DNA of 64,000 nt from PALSA-894 sp963757565 (lineage in GTDB: Bacteria > Pseudomonadota > Alphaproteobacteria > Rhizobiales > Xanthobacteraceae). A program made the translations under genes and the position numbers. This document shows positions 36,455 to 46,113 of the stretch, one piece after another; position 1 is the stretch's first letter, and every line of letters begins with the position of its first letter. The notes beneath the pieces are model-generated. The model had not been told where the DNA came from, searched no databases, and saw nothing but the letters and a program-made list of their open reading frames with translations. The stretch is taken from the NCBI GenBank assembly GCA_963757565.1, contig CAVWSB010000011.1:2108001-2172000 (forward strand), given 5' to 3'.

Positions 36455-37554
36455 CGCACCTTGACGCTCGGCACGACCGACATGCCGGGACCGAGCAGCA
36501 CGTCGGGCGCCTGGTCGAACACGATCTTCACCGGAACGCGCTGCACCACTTTCACGTAATTGCCGGTTGCATTCTCCGCCGGAAGCAGTGCGAAGGCCGC
36601 GCCGCTGCCGGCCTGGATGCTGTCGACACGGCCGCGGAAGGAGCGGTCCGGAAAGGCATCGACCACCAGATCGACCGGTTGGCCGACGCGCATCAGCTTG
36701 AGCTGCGTCTCCTTGAAATTCGCCGTCACCCAGATCGTGCGTGGCACGAACATCATCAGGCTCTGCCCGGTCTGCGCGTAGCCACCCTTGGCGGCGGTGA
36801 GCTTGCTGACGTGACCGGCGACCGGCGCCTTGATGACGGTGCGGTCGAGATTGGCGCGCGCCTGATCGCGCATTGCCTCTGCCTGCTTGACCTGCCCGGC
36901 TGCGGCGTCGCGCTGGCTGCTCAATACATCGACCTGCTTTTCGGCCGCGGTTTCGTTTGCCTCTGCGGCATCGAGCGCCGCCTGCCGCTGGCGCAAGTCA
37001 GAGGCCGTCTGCTGTGCGCGCTGCTCGGTGCCGGTGCCGGTCCTGAGCAGGTCCTGGTAGCGCTGGTTCTCCTGCTGCGCGAAGGTGAGCACACCCCGCG
37101 CCTCGGTGACCTGCTTCTTCGCCTGTTCGATCCGCGCGCCCTGCGCCTCGATCTGCGCGCCATAGTTCGCGACGCTCGCCTGCGCCTGCGCGATCTGGGC
37201 TTCCGCCTGCTCGAGCGCGGCGCTGTAATTGCGCTCGTCGATGTGCAGCAGGACGGCATTCGCATCGACGTCGGAATTGTCGGTCACCTCGACGCCGGTG
37301 ATCGCGCCACTCACCTGTGCGGCGATCGACACCGTGCGCGCGTCGATGAAGGCATCGTCGGTGGATTCGTACTGGCGCGCGTTCAGCCACCAGACCAGTA
37401 CGGCGATCGCGATCACGATTATGAGAGAAACGACTCCGGCCGCGATGTACGGATGCGCGCGGATCGTATCGCGCATCTTCTCGAAGGCGCTACGCTGGTC
37501 GCGGTCGCGCTCCTCGTGCTTTTCCTTTTCGTGCGCCGGGGTACGGGCGTCCAT
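36451..37554 (-). CDS. emrA: HlyD/EmrA-family membrane fusion protein of the efflux pump
   Basis: A 367-residue periplasmic adaptor: cytoplasmic start rich in Glu/Lys, one membrane helix (about 36-58, IAAGVVSLIIVIAIAVLVWW), the DDAFIDA motif typical of EmrA, a long alpha-hairpin (about 120-220) and a beta-barrel domain. ATG 37554 is chosen; a longer open frame upstream would overlap the promoter of aat. Operon with the EmrB gene; divergent from aat with about 92 bases between, where regulator binding may sit. Confidence 0.92.
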   Translation of the reverse strand: MDARTPAHEKEKHEERDRDQRSAFEKMRDTIRAHPYIAAGVVSLIIVIAIAVLVWWLNARQYESTDDAFIDARTVSIAAQVSGAITGVEVTDNSDVDANAVLLHIDERNYSAALEQAEAQIAQAQASVANYGAQIEAQGARIEQAKKQVTEARGVLTFAQQENQRYQDLLRTGTGTEQRAQQTASDLRQRQAALDAAEANETAAEKQVDVLSSQRDAAAGQVKQAEAMRDQARANLDRTVIKAPVAGHVSKLTAAKGGYAQTGQSLMMFVPRTIWVTANFKETQLKLMRVGQPVDLVVDAFPDRSFRGRVDSIQAGSGAAFALLPAENATGNYVKVVQRVPVKIVFDQAPDVLLGPGMSVVPSVKVR

Positions 37555-37646
37555 TGCTGTTGTCCGGCGCTGATCGATGGAACCGGGATAACGCAGCGCA
37601 GCAGCGCGGGGTTCCCGACCGGAACCGGATGGCTTACATCTTGGGC

Positions 37647-38315
37647 ATGGCCAGCCGCGACAGTGTTTTGATCGGTCTGACACCCGAGGTGCTGCTCAAG
37701 GCCTACGCCTGCGGCATCTTCCCGATGGCGGAGAACGCGGACGATCCGGCGCTGTTCTGGATTGATCCCGAGGAGCGCGGCGTCATTCCGCTGGATGCCT
37801 TTCATGTGCCGTCACGGCTCGCTCGCACGCTGCGGGCAACGCGCTTCACCGTCGCGTGCGACCGCGATTTCGACGCCGTGATCGAAGGCTGCGCGGAGCC
37901 CGGCCCGAAACGCGCGCGCACCTGGATCAACGCGCCGATCCGCAAGCTCTATCGCGGGCTGTTCGAGATCGGTCATTGCCACACCGTCGAGGTCTATGAC
38001 GGCGAGGCGCTGGTCGGCGGACTTTACGGAGTCAGTCTCGGCGGCGCGTTCTTCGGCGAAAGCATGTTTCACCGCGCGCGCGACGCCTCCAAGATCGCGC
38101 TGGTGCATCTGGTGGCGCGGTTGCGTCTCGGTGGCTTCACGCTGCTCGACACGCAGTTTCTCACCGATCATCTGAAAACATTCGGCGCAACCGAAGTGCC
38201 GCAGGAACGCTACGGCCGCCTGCTCGCACGCGCGATCAGGGATACGGGCGATGTCTCGGCATTCGCGCGCGCGCTCGGTGCTGACGATGCGGTCCGCCTC
38301 GCGATCGCGCGTTAG
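37647..38315 (+). CDS. aat: Leucyl/phenylalanyl-tRNA-protein transferase
   Basis: Adds Leu or Phe to proteins with N-terminal Arg or Lys, marking them for ClpS/ClpAP degradation. The 222-residue protein has LLKAYACGIFPMAE, ALFWIDPEERGVIPLD, GGLYGVSLGGAFFGESMFH and LLDTQFLTDHL, all diagnostic. The start MASRDS (37647) matches relatives; ATG 37629 is an alternative. A clpS gene is found 11 kb further on, so both parts of this N-end rule branch are encoded in the window. Confidence 0.95.
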   Translation: MASRDSVLIGLTPEVLLKAYACGIFPMAENADDPALFWIDPEERGVIPLDAFHVPSRLARTLRATRFTVACDRDFDAVIEGCAEPGPKRARTWINAPIRKLYRGLFEIGHCHTVEVYDGEALVGGLYGVSLGGAFFGESMFHRARDASKIALVHLVARLRLGGFTLLDTQFLTDHLKTFGATEVPQERYGRLLARAIRDTGDVSAFARALGADDAVRLAIAR

Positions 38316-39310
38316 CGGATCTGCAGGGGCGGCGGCAAAGTCTGCGCGGGCTGCGACGACGGAGCCGCGTTCTGTGCCGAGGCGGGCGCGGGCTGCTTCT
38401 TCGCCGCCTGCGGCTGCTGTTGCCGTGGCTGTTGCGCGGGACGCAGCGCTGGAGGCGGCTGCACCGGCTCGGGCAGCGCCGCAACGGTCGGCGCCTGCGG
38501 TCCTTTGCAATCGCTCAGCCACACGTCGTAGATCGGATGCTCGATCGCGTGCAGGCCGGGGCTTGCAGTGAACATCCAGCCCGTGAACACGCGTTTGATC
38601 TCGCCCTGCAGCGTGATCTCGTCCACCTCGATGAAACCGTCGGTGTTCGTCGCCTCGGTCGCAGGACGCGTGAAGCACGCGCGCGGCGTGACCTGCAGCG
38701 CGCCGAACTGCACCGTCTCATCGATCGCGACGTCGAACGAGATGATGCGTCCAGTGATCTTGTCGAGGCCGGAGAACACTGCCGTTGTATTCGGAACCTT
38801 CAACGCCGGCGGTCCGATCACCACCTCGTCGTTCGGCGGCGCGGGCGTTGCGGGCGTATCGCCCGGCTGACCCGAGGGCGCGCCGCGCGGCTGGCGCTGG
38901 CCCGGCGGCAATCCCGGAAGATTCGCGACGCCAGGCTGATCCGGCTGTGCCGCGGTCCCTCCCGGCGGGGGCGGCAGATCCTGCTGCTGGACCCCGCCCG
39001 GTGGACGTCCCGCCTGCTGCCCTGGATAACCGGGTTGCTGATATCCACCAGAAGGCGGCGGATAACCCTGCTGCGGCGGCGGCGAATAGCCGCCCGGCGG
39101 GGGCGCCACCACCTGCGGGTCGCGCGTCCACATCTGCTGTTGCGGACGCGAGGAAAAATAGCGGTCGTCGGTGTTGGGCGGAGCCGACTGAGGAATATCG
39201 CCGGGAGGGCGCGGCGGCCCCCCGAATATCGTGCCGAATTGCGCGGCGGCCGGCGGCGCGAACGCGCCGGCGAGCAGCAACAGCGGCAACAGCAGTTTGG
39301 GTCGGACCAT
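38312..39310 (-). CDS. DUF2155 domain secreted protein, proline-rich
   Basis: A 332-residue exported protein: signal peptide to AAAQ (about residue 23), a long Pro/Gln/Gly-rich disordered region with PPQQGYPPPSGGYQQPGYPG, then a DUF2155 domain (about 165-260) with KITGRIISFDVAIDETVQFG, CFTRPATEATNTDGF, IKRVFTGWMFTASPGLHAIEHP and YDVWLSDCK, then a second Pro/Gln-rich tail. Function is unknown, but the gene is widely conserved next to the NDUFA12 homologue and aat, as here. Overlaps aat by four bases, tail to tail. Confidence 0.9.
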   Translation of the reverse strand: MVRPKLLLPLLLLAGAFAPPAAAQFGTIFGGPPRPPGDIPQSAPPNTDDRYFSSRPQQQMWTRDPQVVAPPPGGYSPPPQQGYPPPSGGYQQPGYPGQQAGRPPGGVQQQDLPPPPGGTAAQPDQPGVANLPGLPPGQRQPRGAPSGQPGDTPATPAPPNDEVVIGPPALKVPNTTAVFSGLDKITGRIISFDVAIDETVQFGALQVTPRACFTRPATEATNTDGFIEVDEITLQGEIKRVFTGWMFTASPGLHAIEHPIYDVWLSDCKGPQAPTVAALPEPVQPPPALRPAQQPRQQQPQAAKKQPAPASAQNAAPSSQPAQTLPPPLQIR

Positions 39311-39425
39311 CAGGTGCCCGGCGATTCGTCTTGAGGGAACTGTACGCCCCGACGAAGGAGCGGCTGGTTAACACGCTGAATACGGCGGTCAAAGGGCAGC
39401 GCGGCGCGGCTCCGCTGCGGCTTTT

Positions 39426-39848
39426 TCAGCTTCGTGCGCCCGGGACCCAAGCCTTGTAGTCGCCGGTCGCTTTCGGCCGGCGGCCTTGTGCCAGCGTCGA
39501 GCCGGTCGGGCGCTGCGCGGCGGGCGTGCCGGTCGGATTCGGTCGATGCGGCTTTTCCCAAGCCCACGGCTTGTACTTCTCATCCGTCGGCGGCGTGTCG
39601 ACGGTGTGGTGCATCCAGCCGTGCCACGCCGGCCCAATCTGCGAGGCCTCCGCATAGCCGCTATAGATCACCCAGCGCCGCTCGAAACCGAGCGCCGGAT
39701 CGATCTTGCCGCCTTTGGTGCGGTAATAGACGTTGCCGAATTCGTCCTCGCCGACGCGCTCGCCATAGAGCGCGGTCCACCATTGCGTGCCGAACGTCTG
39801 GCCGTTCCACCAAGTGAAGGTGCGCGCGAGGAAGGTCTTGATCTTCAT
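39426..39848 (-). CDS. NADH:ubiquinone oxidoreductase subunit NDUFA12 family
   Basis: A 140-residue accessory subunit of respiratory complex I, found in alphaproteobacteria and mitochondria. It has FTWWNGQTFGTQWWTALYG, FGNVYYRTKGGKID, ERRWVIYSGYAEASQIGPAW and HGWMHHTVDTPP. Start MKIKTFLART at 39848; the open frame upstream is not conserved in relatives. Not part of a nuo operon here; its usual neighbours are DUF2155 and aat. Confidence 0.93.
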   Translation of the reverse strand: MKIKTFLARTFTWWNGQTFGTQWWTALYGERVGEDEFGNVYYRTKGGKIDPALGFERRWVIYSGYAEASQIGPAWHGWMHHTVDTPPTDEKYKPWAWEKPHRPNPTGTPAAQRPTGSTLAQGRRPKATGDYKAWVPGARS

Positions 39849-39950
39849 GGGGCCGCTGCGCCGTTTCGATGCCCGCGGTGATGCCAGTTCCGCCGAAACC
39901 TGTCCAGCATGCATTGCTGCGGTGCGAACCCAGCACCGCCTCACCGTGCC

Positions 39951-40157
39951 CTCGTCTACTTCATCGAGAAGCACGTCCAGAACTGGACCCGCGAGGGCGC
40001 GGGATCATCGGCAGCGTCGTGATCCGTGCCGACTACACCATGCCGGTCGACCGCGTGCACGAGAAGCTCGAGGAGATCGTGAAGGCGCGGCGGCGTGGTG
40101 AACCTGCAAGTGACCGACGCGACAGAACGCAGCGCGAGGTGCGCGAAGCTGATCGCG
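39951..40157 (+). pseudogene. Decayed C-terminal fragment of an MscS-type mechanosensitive channel
   Basis: Three short pieces in different frames line up with the cytoplasmic C-terminal part of MscS-family proteins: LVYFIEKHVQNWTREGAG, then GIIGSVVIRADYTMPVDRVHEKL, then GVVNLQVTDATERSARCAK. The segment usually linking the last two is missing several residues, and no channel membrane helix precedes it. Multiple lesions and a lost N terminus mark real decay, unlike single-base breaks elsewhere in the window. Confidence 0.7.
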
Positions 40158-40472
40158 CACCATGGTCACGCAGCCCCGGATCACCCGGAGAGACCAATTC
40201 CTTACTTCCACTCGCCGGCTTTTTGCTTCGCCTTATGACCTCGCAGAATCGGTCGGAGGGCGCGAAACGAGATTCGCCGTTGGGCCATGCGGACTTCGGC
40301 GATTTCAACCGCAGCAGGCACGCCGATGGGTGCGCCAGCTCCCCGTATTTTCCCTCTTGACCGGCCGCGACTCGGGATACGACTGACGGTGCCAAAATAC
40401 CTTTTTTCGGTTCCATTTCGAACCGGTGACGGCCCGGCTACAGGATCATGAACCTACCGTGACAAACGCCCC

Positions 40473-40490
40473 TTCCGAATCCATTCGGAA
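40473..40490. promoter_or_regulatory. Inverted repeat TTCCGAA-N4-TTCGGAA, possible operator
   Basis: Perfect dyad of two 7-base arms separated by TCCA, in the region upstream of nrdJ. Size and symmetry fit a dimeric repressor site; the regulator is unknown. Confidence 0.4.
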
Positions 40491-40584
40491 TCTCCGATAC
40501 TTCTCGGGCTGGATCGATTCCCATCCCCAGAATTCACAGCACCCCACCACATTTAGCGTTTGATTCAGTTTTGACCGCTACTGC

Positions 40585-40613
40585 TTGACGGCAGCGAGAA
40601 GTCGTCCTAGCGT
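40585..40613 (+). promoter_or_regulatory. Possible sigma-70-like promoter for nrdJ
   Basis: TTGACG, 17 bases, TAGCGT. The -35 element is good, the -10 weak. It would give a leader of about 310 bases. Confidence 0.28.
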
Positions 40614-40926
40614 TCGGAGCGTTCGACGAGGCCAGTTCTTAGTCGCCCCGCCGGACCTCCCAAACAGGGTTTTTGGAACCTCGCCGCCGGGGCTGACGGC
40701 TCGGGCGGATGCGGAATCCGAGTGTGACGCGGCGGGTCAACCGCCGTGAGCGGACCGGTGCCTGTCGGGTGCCGGGAAGACGGGGACGGGTCAGACAGAG
40801 CACCGGGCCAAACCGGTTCAGCACGGCGCGCAGCGGACAGCTCGCGCCTAACGGAACGTGCGTCGGCAGCTTATATTTGGCGAGGTATTCTCGCTTAAGT
40901 TTCCGACGCCCAAAAGGGGCAGAAGA

Positions 40927-43900
40927 ATGCGGATCGAACGGCACTTCACCAAGGACGGTCAGTCTCCCTACGCGGAGATCGAGTTCCGGCTGACGACTTC
41001 CGAGATTCGCAATCCCGACGGCTCGGTCGTGTTCAAGGCGGACGACGTCGAGGTGCCGGTGGCGTGGTCGCAGGTCGCCGCCGATGTGCTGGCGCAGAAA
41101 TATTTCCGCAAGGCCGGCGTTCCCGCGCGCCTGAAGAAGGTCGAGGAAGAAACCGTTCCCTCGTTCCTGTGGCGCTCGGTCGCCGACGAGGATGCGCTTG
41201 CCGTCCTGCCGGAGAAGGAGCGCGTCATCGGCGAGGCCTCCGCCAAGCAGGTGTTCGATCGGCTCGCCGGCACCTGGACCTACTGGGGCTGGAAGGGCGG
41301 CTATTTCGATAGCGATGCCGACGCGCAGGCCTTCTTCGATGAGCAGCGCTACATGCTGGCGATGCAGATGGTCGCGCCGAATTCGCCGCAGTGGTTCAAC
41401 ACCGGTCTCCACTGGGCCTACGGCATCGATGGACCGAGCCAGGGTCATTATTACGTCGATCACCAGACCGGCAAGCTGACCAAGTCGCAAAGTCCTCGTA
41501 CGAGCACCCGCAGCCGCACGCCTGCTTCATCCAGTCGATCGCCGACGACCTCGTCAACGAGGGCGGCATCATGGACCTGTGGGTACGCGAGGCGCGCCTG
41601 TTCAAGTACGGCTCGGGCACCGGCACCAACTTCTCCTCGCTGCGCGCCGAAAACGAGCGGCTCGCGGGCGGCGGCAAGTCCTCCGGCCTGATGAGCTTCC
41701 TCAAGATCGGCGACCGCGCGGCGGGCGCGATCAAGTCGGGCGGCACCACGCGCCGCGCGGCGAAAATGGTGATCGTGGATACCGATCATCCGGACATCGA
41801 GGCCTTCATCGACTGGAAGGTGAAGGAAGAGCAGAAGGTCGCCGCTCTCGTCACTGGCTCGAAGATCAACCAGAAGCACCTGAAAGCGGTGCTCAAGGCC
41901 TGCGTGAATTGCGAAGGCTCCGGCGATGACTGTTTCCAGCCGGAGAAGAACCCGGCGCTCAAGCGCGAGATCAGGCTCGCGCGGCGCAATCACGTGCCCG
42001 ACAACTTCATCAAGCGCGTGATCCAGTTCGCCAAGCAGGGCTACACCGACATCGATTTCCCCGTCTACGACACGGACTGGGACAGCGAGGCCTATCTGAC
42101 GGTCTCGGGCCAGAACTCGAACAACTCGGTGCGCGTCACCGACGAATTCCTCAAAGCCGTCGAGGCCGACGGCGACTGGGATCTGACCTGGCGCAACCGG
42201 AAGGGCGTCGCCAAGACCGTGAAGGCGCGCGACCTGTGGGAGAAAATCTCCTATGCGGCGTGGGCCTGCGCCGATCCCGGGCCTGCAATTCCATACGACC
42301 GTGAACGACTGGCACACCTGCCCGGCGTCCGGGCCGATCCGCGCCACCAATCCGTGCTCGGAGTACATGTTCCTCGACGACACGGCCTGCAATCTCGCCT
42401 CGATCAACCTGCTGACCTATCGCGACGCGAAGGCCGGCACGTTCGACGTCGCGGCGTACGAGCACACCATCCGGCTGTGGACCATCGTGCTCGAGATCTC
42501 GGTGCTGATGGCGCAGTTTCCGAGCAAGCAGATCGCACAGCTCTCCTACGAGTACCGCACGCTGGGCCTCGGCTACGCCAACATCGGCGGCCTCTTGATG
42601 TCGTCGGGCATCCCGTATGACTCCGATGCGGGCCGCGCGATCTGCGGCGCGCTCTCGGCGATCATGACCGGTATCTCGTATGCGACCTCGGCCGAGATGG
42701 CGGCGCAGCTTGGCCCCTTCCCGGGCTTCAAGAAGAACCGCGAGCACATGCTGCGCGTAATGCGCAATCACCGCCGTGCGGCCTACGGCGAGAAGACCGG
42801 CTACGAGCGCGTGGCGCAGCCGCCCGTGCGGCTCGACCATGCGACCGATCTCGGCGTGCTCGGCGGCGCGATGATCGCGCATGCCAAGTCCGCCTGGGAC
42901 AAGGCGCTGAGCCTCGGCGAACAGCACGGCTATCGTAACGCGCAATCGACCGTGATCGCGCCGACCGGCACCATCGGTCTGGTGATGGATTGCGACACCA
43001 CCGGCATCGAGCCGGACTTCGCGCTGGTGAAGTTCAAGAAGCTCGCCGGCGGCGGCTACTTCAAGATCATCAACCGCGCGGTGCCGGCGGCGCTGCGCGT
43101 GCTCGGCTACTCGGAAAGCGACATCGCCGAGATCGAGGTCTATGCGCTCGGCCACGGCTCGCTCGGCCAGGCGCCCGGCATCAACCACGCCACCCTGAAG
43201 GCAAAGGGCTTCGACGACGAAGCCATCGCCAAGGTCGAGAAGGCGCTGCCGACCGCGTTCGACATCAAGTTCGCGTTCAACAAGTGGACGCTCGGCGAGG
43301 AGCTGCTGCGCGACAAGCTCGGCGTTGCACCGGAGGTGATCGCGTCGCCCTCCTTCGACGTGCTCGCCCACATGGGCTTCACCAAGCGCGAGATCGAGGC
43401 CGCCAACATCCACGTCTGCGGCGCGATGACCATCGAGGGCGCGCCGCACCTCAAGCCCGAGCATTATCCGGTGTTCGACTGCGCCAACCCGTGCGGCCGC
43501 ACCGGCAAGCGCTACCTCTCGGTCGATAGCCACATCCGCATGATGGCGGCGGCGCAGCCGTTCGTCTCCGGCGCGATCTCCAAGACCATCAACATGCCGA
43601 ACGACGCGACGGTGGAGGACTGCAAGTCCGCCTACCTGCTCTCCTGGAAGCTGGGCCTGAAGGCGAACGCGCTTTATCGCGACGGCTCGAAACTCTCGCA
43701 ACCGCTCTCCTCCCAGCTCATCGCCGACGAGGAGGACGAGGACGACGGGCAGGAAAACGGCCTTTCGGCATTCCTCGAAAAGCCGATGGCGGCGCGCACG
43801 AGCCACGTCGCCGAACGCGTGGTGGAGAAGATCGTCGAGCGCATCACGGTCCTGCGCGAGCGCGAGCGCATGCCGGACCGGCGCAAGGGCTACACCCAGA

Positions 43901-44677
43901 AGGCCGTGGTCGGCGGCCACAAGGTGTATCTGCGCACCGGCGAATACGATGACGGCCGCCTCGGCGAGATCTTCATCGACATGCACAAGGAAGGCGCAGC
44001 GCTGCGCTCGATCATCAACAACTTCGCGATCGCGGTGTCGCTCGGCCTGCAATACGGCGTACCGCTCGAGGAATACGTCGACGCGTTCACGTTCACGCGC
44101 TTCGAGCCGCAGGGTCCGGTGCAGGGCAACGAACTCGATCAAGTACGCCACCTCGATGCTCGACTACATCTTCCGCGAGCTTGCGGTGTCGTACCTCTCG
44201 CGCTTCGACCTCGCGCATGTCGATCCGAGCGAGTCGGGCTTCGATGCGCTCGGCAAGGGCGTGGAAGAAGGCCGGCCGACCGGCGCCAGCAAGTATCTCT
44301 CCAAGGGCTTGACACGCTCCCGCTCCGACAAGCTGACGGCGGTGACTTCCGGTTCGGCCGTGGCTTCGCCCGCCGCCGAACGGGGGTCGACCGCCGACGG
44401 GAGCCGGGGGGTGGTGACGGCGCTTGCCTCGCACCGCTCCGAAGGCGCGACCGCGCTCAAGGTCGAGCCTGAGACGCGCGTGTCGCCCGCAACCGCACTC
44501 GAAACCTGGGCGGAGTCCAAGACGATCGCGAAATACACGGCCGCCGAAAAGCGCGCCGAGGCGAAGGCGCAAGGTTACGAAGGCGAAGCCTGCGGCGAAT
44601 GCGGCAACTTCACGCTGGTGCGCAACGGCACCTGCATGAAGTGCAACACCTGCGGCAGCACGACGGGTTGCTCTTGA
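40927..44677 (+). CDS. nrdJ: Vitamin B12-dependent ribonucleotide reductase, class II (three frame breaks)
   Basis: Makes deoxyribonucleotides using adenosylcobalamin, without needing or being killed by oxygen. Starting MRIERHFTKDGQSPYAEIEF, it shows NSPQWFNTGLHWAYG, NPCSEYMFLDD, a VIAPTGTIGLVMDCDTTGIE region and a C-terminal CGECGNF...CMKCNTCGS zinc/redox tail. Length about 1250 residues is normal. Three breaks: at 41484-41492 two extra bases (LTKSKSSYEHPQPH expected), at 42276-42281 one extra base in CCCGGG (ADPGLQFHTT expected), and at 44131-44136 one extra A in GAACTC (QGNDSIKYATS expected). Repaired, the protein is complete. As the only ribonucleotide reductase seen here, it is likely essential, so the breaks are probably data errors. 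Confidence 0.93.
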
Positions 44678-44713
44678 GTTCGCGCAACAACTGACCAACC
44701 AGGGAATAAACAC

Positions 44714-44926
44714 ATGGCGCGAACCACGATGCGCTCATCGACGGGCACGAAGCTCTATGCGGTGCGCGACAAGGAAGGCAAGTTCAAGGACATCCAGACC
44801 TACAAGCGCGCGCAGGGCCAAGACGTCAAGCGCAAGTCGATGGCCGAGATGACCGCAAAGAAAAAGGCCAAGAGGAAGACCGCGAAGAAGGCAAAGAAGG
44901 CCGCAAAGAAGAAGGCCAAGGGATAA
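44714..44926 (+). CDS. Small lysine-rich protein with histone-like tail
   Basis: A 70-residue protein, MARTTMRSSTGTKLYAVRDK followed by DIQTYKRAQGQDVKRKS and a C-terminal Lys/Ala run (AKKAKKAAKKKAKG). The tail resembles histone H1-type or nucleoid-binding tails, so nucleic acid binding is plausible but unproven. It starts 36 bases after nrdJ with AGGGAA upstream. Similar small proteins occur in other alphaproteobacteria. Confidence 0.75.
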   Translation: MARTTMRSSTGTKLYAVRDKEGKFKDIQTYKRAQGQDVKRKSMAEMTAKKKAKRKTAKKAKKAAKKKAKG

Positions 44927-45002
44927 GGCTTACCACCGTGTCCCTGGCCCATGCGGATCAGGACCGATCAATCTCGTCAAAGCAGGACAGCCGGGGACTC
45001 GA

Positions 45003-45431
45003 ATGATTAAACTTCGCACACTCATCGCCGCACTCGCCGCCATGCTGGCGGTCGGTGCATCATCCGCGCGCGCCGACGACGGCTTCGTGCACATCTCGTT
45101 CCTGAAAGCCGGCTGGATCATCGGCGGTAATGTCGGCCAGGGCACGCTGACGTTCCACGGCCGCACCTACCGGCTCACGGTCGGCGGCATGAGCTACGGC
45201 TTCACCTTCGGCGGCTCGCAGACCGAACTTCGCGGCCGCGCCAGCAACATTTTCCGCCCGCAGGATATCGAAGGCGTCTATGGCGCCGCCGGTGCGGGCG
45301 CGACGGTGATCCGCGGACCGCAGGCGATCGTGCTCACCAATCAGAAGGGCGCGGTACTCAATCTGGCCGGCAACCAGACCGGGTTGATGGTGAACCTCGA
45401 CCTGAGCGGCATGGCGCTAAGCTTGAGGTAG
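45003..45431 (+). CDS. Small secreted protein of unknown function
   Basis: A 142-residue exported protein: signal peptide MIKLRTLIAALAAMLAVGAS, cleaved near SARA-DD. The mature part has strands rich in Gly (KAGWIIGGNVGQGTL, GGMSYGFTFGG) and ends NQTGLMVNLDLSGMALSLR. The glycine-rich C-terminal pattern recalls DUF992/EipA-type periplasmic proteins, but the match is not firm. ATG 45003; codon use is like that of neighbours. Confidence 0.75.
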   Translation: MIKLRTLIAALAAMLAVGASSARADDGFVHISFLKAGWIIGGNVGQGTLTFHGRTYRLTVGGMSYGFTFGGSQTELRGRASNIFRPQDIEGVYGAAGAGATVIRGPQAIVLTNQKGAVLNLAGNQTGLMVNLDLSGMALSLR

Positions 45432-45495
45432 CGGCTGGCGCTGTACCGGCGCATCGGCGCGAGTGGGTCGCGCGGGTTGCGCCCGCGCCGCGTCC

Positions 45496-45681
45496 TCACC
45501 GCTCGCTGAATAGCTTTCCGCCCTTCATCTTCTCGGCCTTCGGCGCCTCCATGATGGTGATGGTGACCGAGTTGGCCGCGGCGTTGAAATGCTTCACCAT
45601 CGCGTCGGTGATGGCGAGCATCAGCGCCTTCTTCTGCTCTGCGGTGCGACCCTCGACGGCGTGGACATAGACTTCCGGCAC
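45496..45681 (-). CDS. 4-oxalocrotonate tautomerase family protein
   Basis: A 61-residue enzyme with GTG start followed directly by proline; removal of the initiator Met would expose the catalytic Pro1 (PEVYVHAVEGRTAEQKKAL). The GTG at 45681 is preceded by GGGAGG at ideal spacing, so this start is preferred over the longer frame to 45843. It keeps the length and amphipathic helix typical of the family. Conserved Arg11 matches R in EGRTAEQ. Substrate unknown. Confidence 0.88.
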   Translation of the reverse strand: MPEVYVHAVEGRTAEQKKALMLAITDAMVKHFNAAANSVTITIMEAPKAEKMKGGKLFSER

Positions 45682-45812
45682 GCGTGCCTCCCGTTTGTGT
45701 TGACGCCCCCAGTATAGCGGATACCGGCGGCGGTGAAGCCCCGCCCCGGCGCTATCGCCCAACCGAATCTTTACCCGTTCTGCCTCACAATCCGCTCTTC
45801 GTTGAGGCTCCC

Positions 45813-46073
45813 ATGCCGCTTGCCGCGCGCGCGCTGACAGCATGTCTCGCCCTGTTCATCGTCTGGACGATGGTGCGCGGCTTTCGCGAGGGCGTCGTCT
45901 ACGACGAAGGCCAGGCCATCGAAGAAGACCAGTCGCCGATGATGTTCGCGGTATCGATGGCGGTGCGCGGCGGCTTCGTGGTGTTCTTTCTCTGGCTTGC
46001 CGCCGGTTATGACTCGGCGAGCTTCGCGCGCGTCTTCGGGCTCTCCTGGCTCACAGCGTTAACCACTCATTAA
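45813..46073 (+). CDS. Small two-helix membrane protein
   Basis: An 86-residue protein with two hydrophobic segments (ALTACLALFIVWTMVRG, about 7-23, and FAVSMAVRGGFVVFFLWLAAG, about 45-65) and an acidic loop YDEGQAIEEDQSPMM between. No known family. Its stop codon lies inside a perfect CtrA-like box for the next gene. Confidence 0.65.
   Translation: MPLAARALTACLALFIVWTMVRGFREGVVYDEGQAIEEDQSPMMFAVSMAVRGGFVVFFLWLAAGYDSASFARVFGLSWLTALTTH
46059..46073 (+). promoter_or_regulatory. CtrA box (TTAA-N7-TTAAC)
   Basis: TTAACCACTCATTAAC matches the CtrA consensus fully. It lies 40 bases upstream of the DUF2934 gene, promoter-proximal. Binding inferred. Confidence 0.5.
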
Positions 46074-46113
46074 CCATACCGCCGCCACTCTTGCTGCACC
46101 GCAGGAGAGAGCC

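Larger units (their letters stand above)
40158..40926 (+). other. Non-coding region upstream of nrdJ
   Basis: About 770 bases with no convincing gene. It contains a perfect 7-bp inverted repeat (40473-40490), a possible sigma-70 promoter (40585-40613), and a GC-rich likely leader up to the nrdJ start. I looked for a cobalamin riboswitch and for NrdR boxes and could not support either. Confidence 0.4.

Noticed and set aside
40401..40440. Hairpin CGGTTC / GAACCG with a T run before it, as terminator
   Set aside because: The T run is on the wrong side for the plus strand, and on the minus strand it is followed by A rather than T. No gene ends there in either direction.
40690..40900. Possible cobalamin riboswitch before nrdJ
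   Set aside because: GGTGCC and GGGAAG fragments are present but the B12 box and the usual core spacing are not; B12-dependent reductases are also not the usual riboswitch target.
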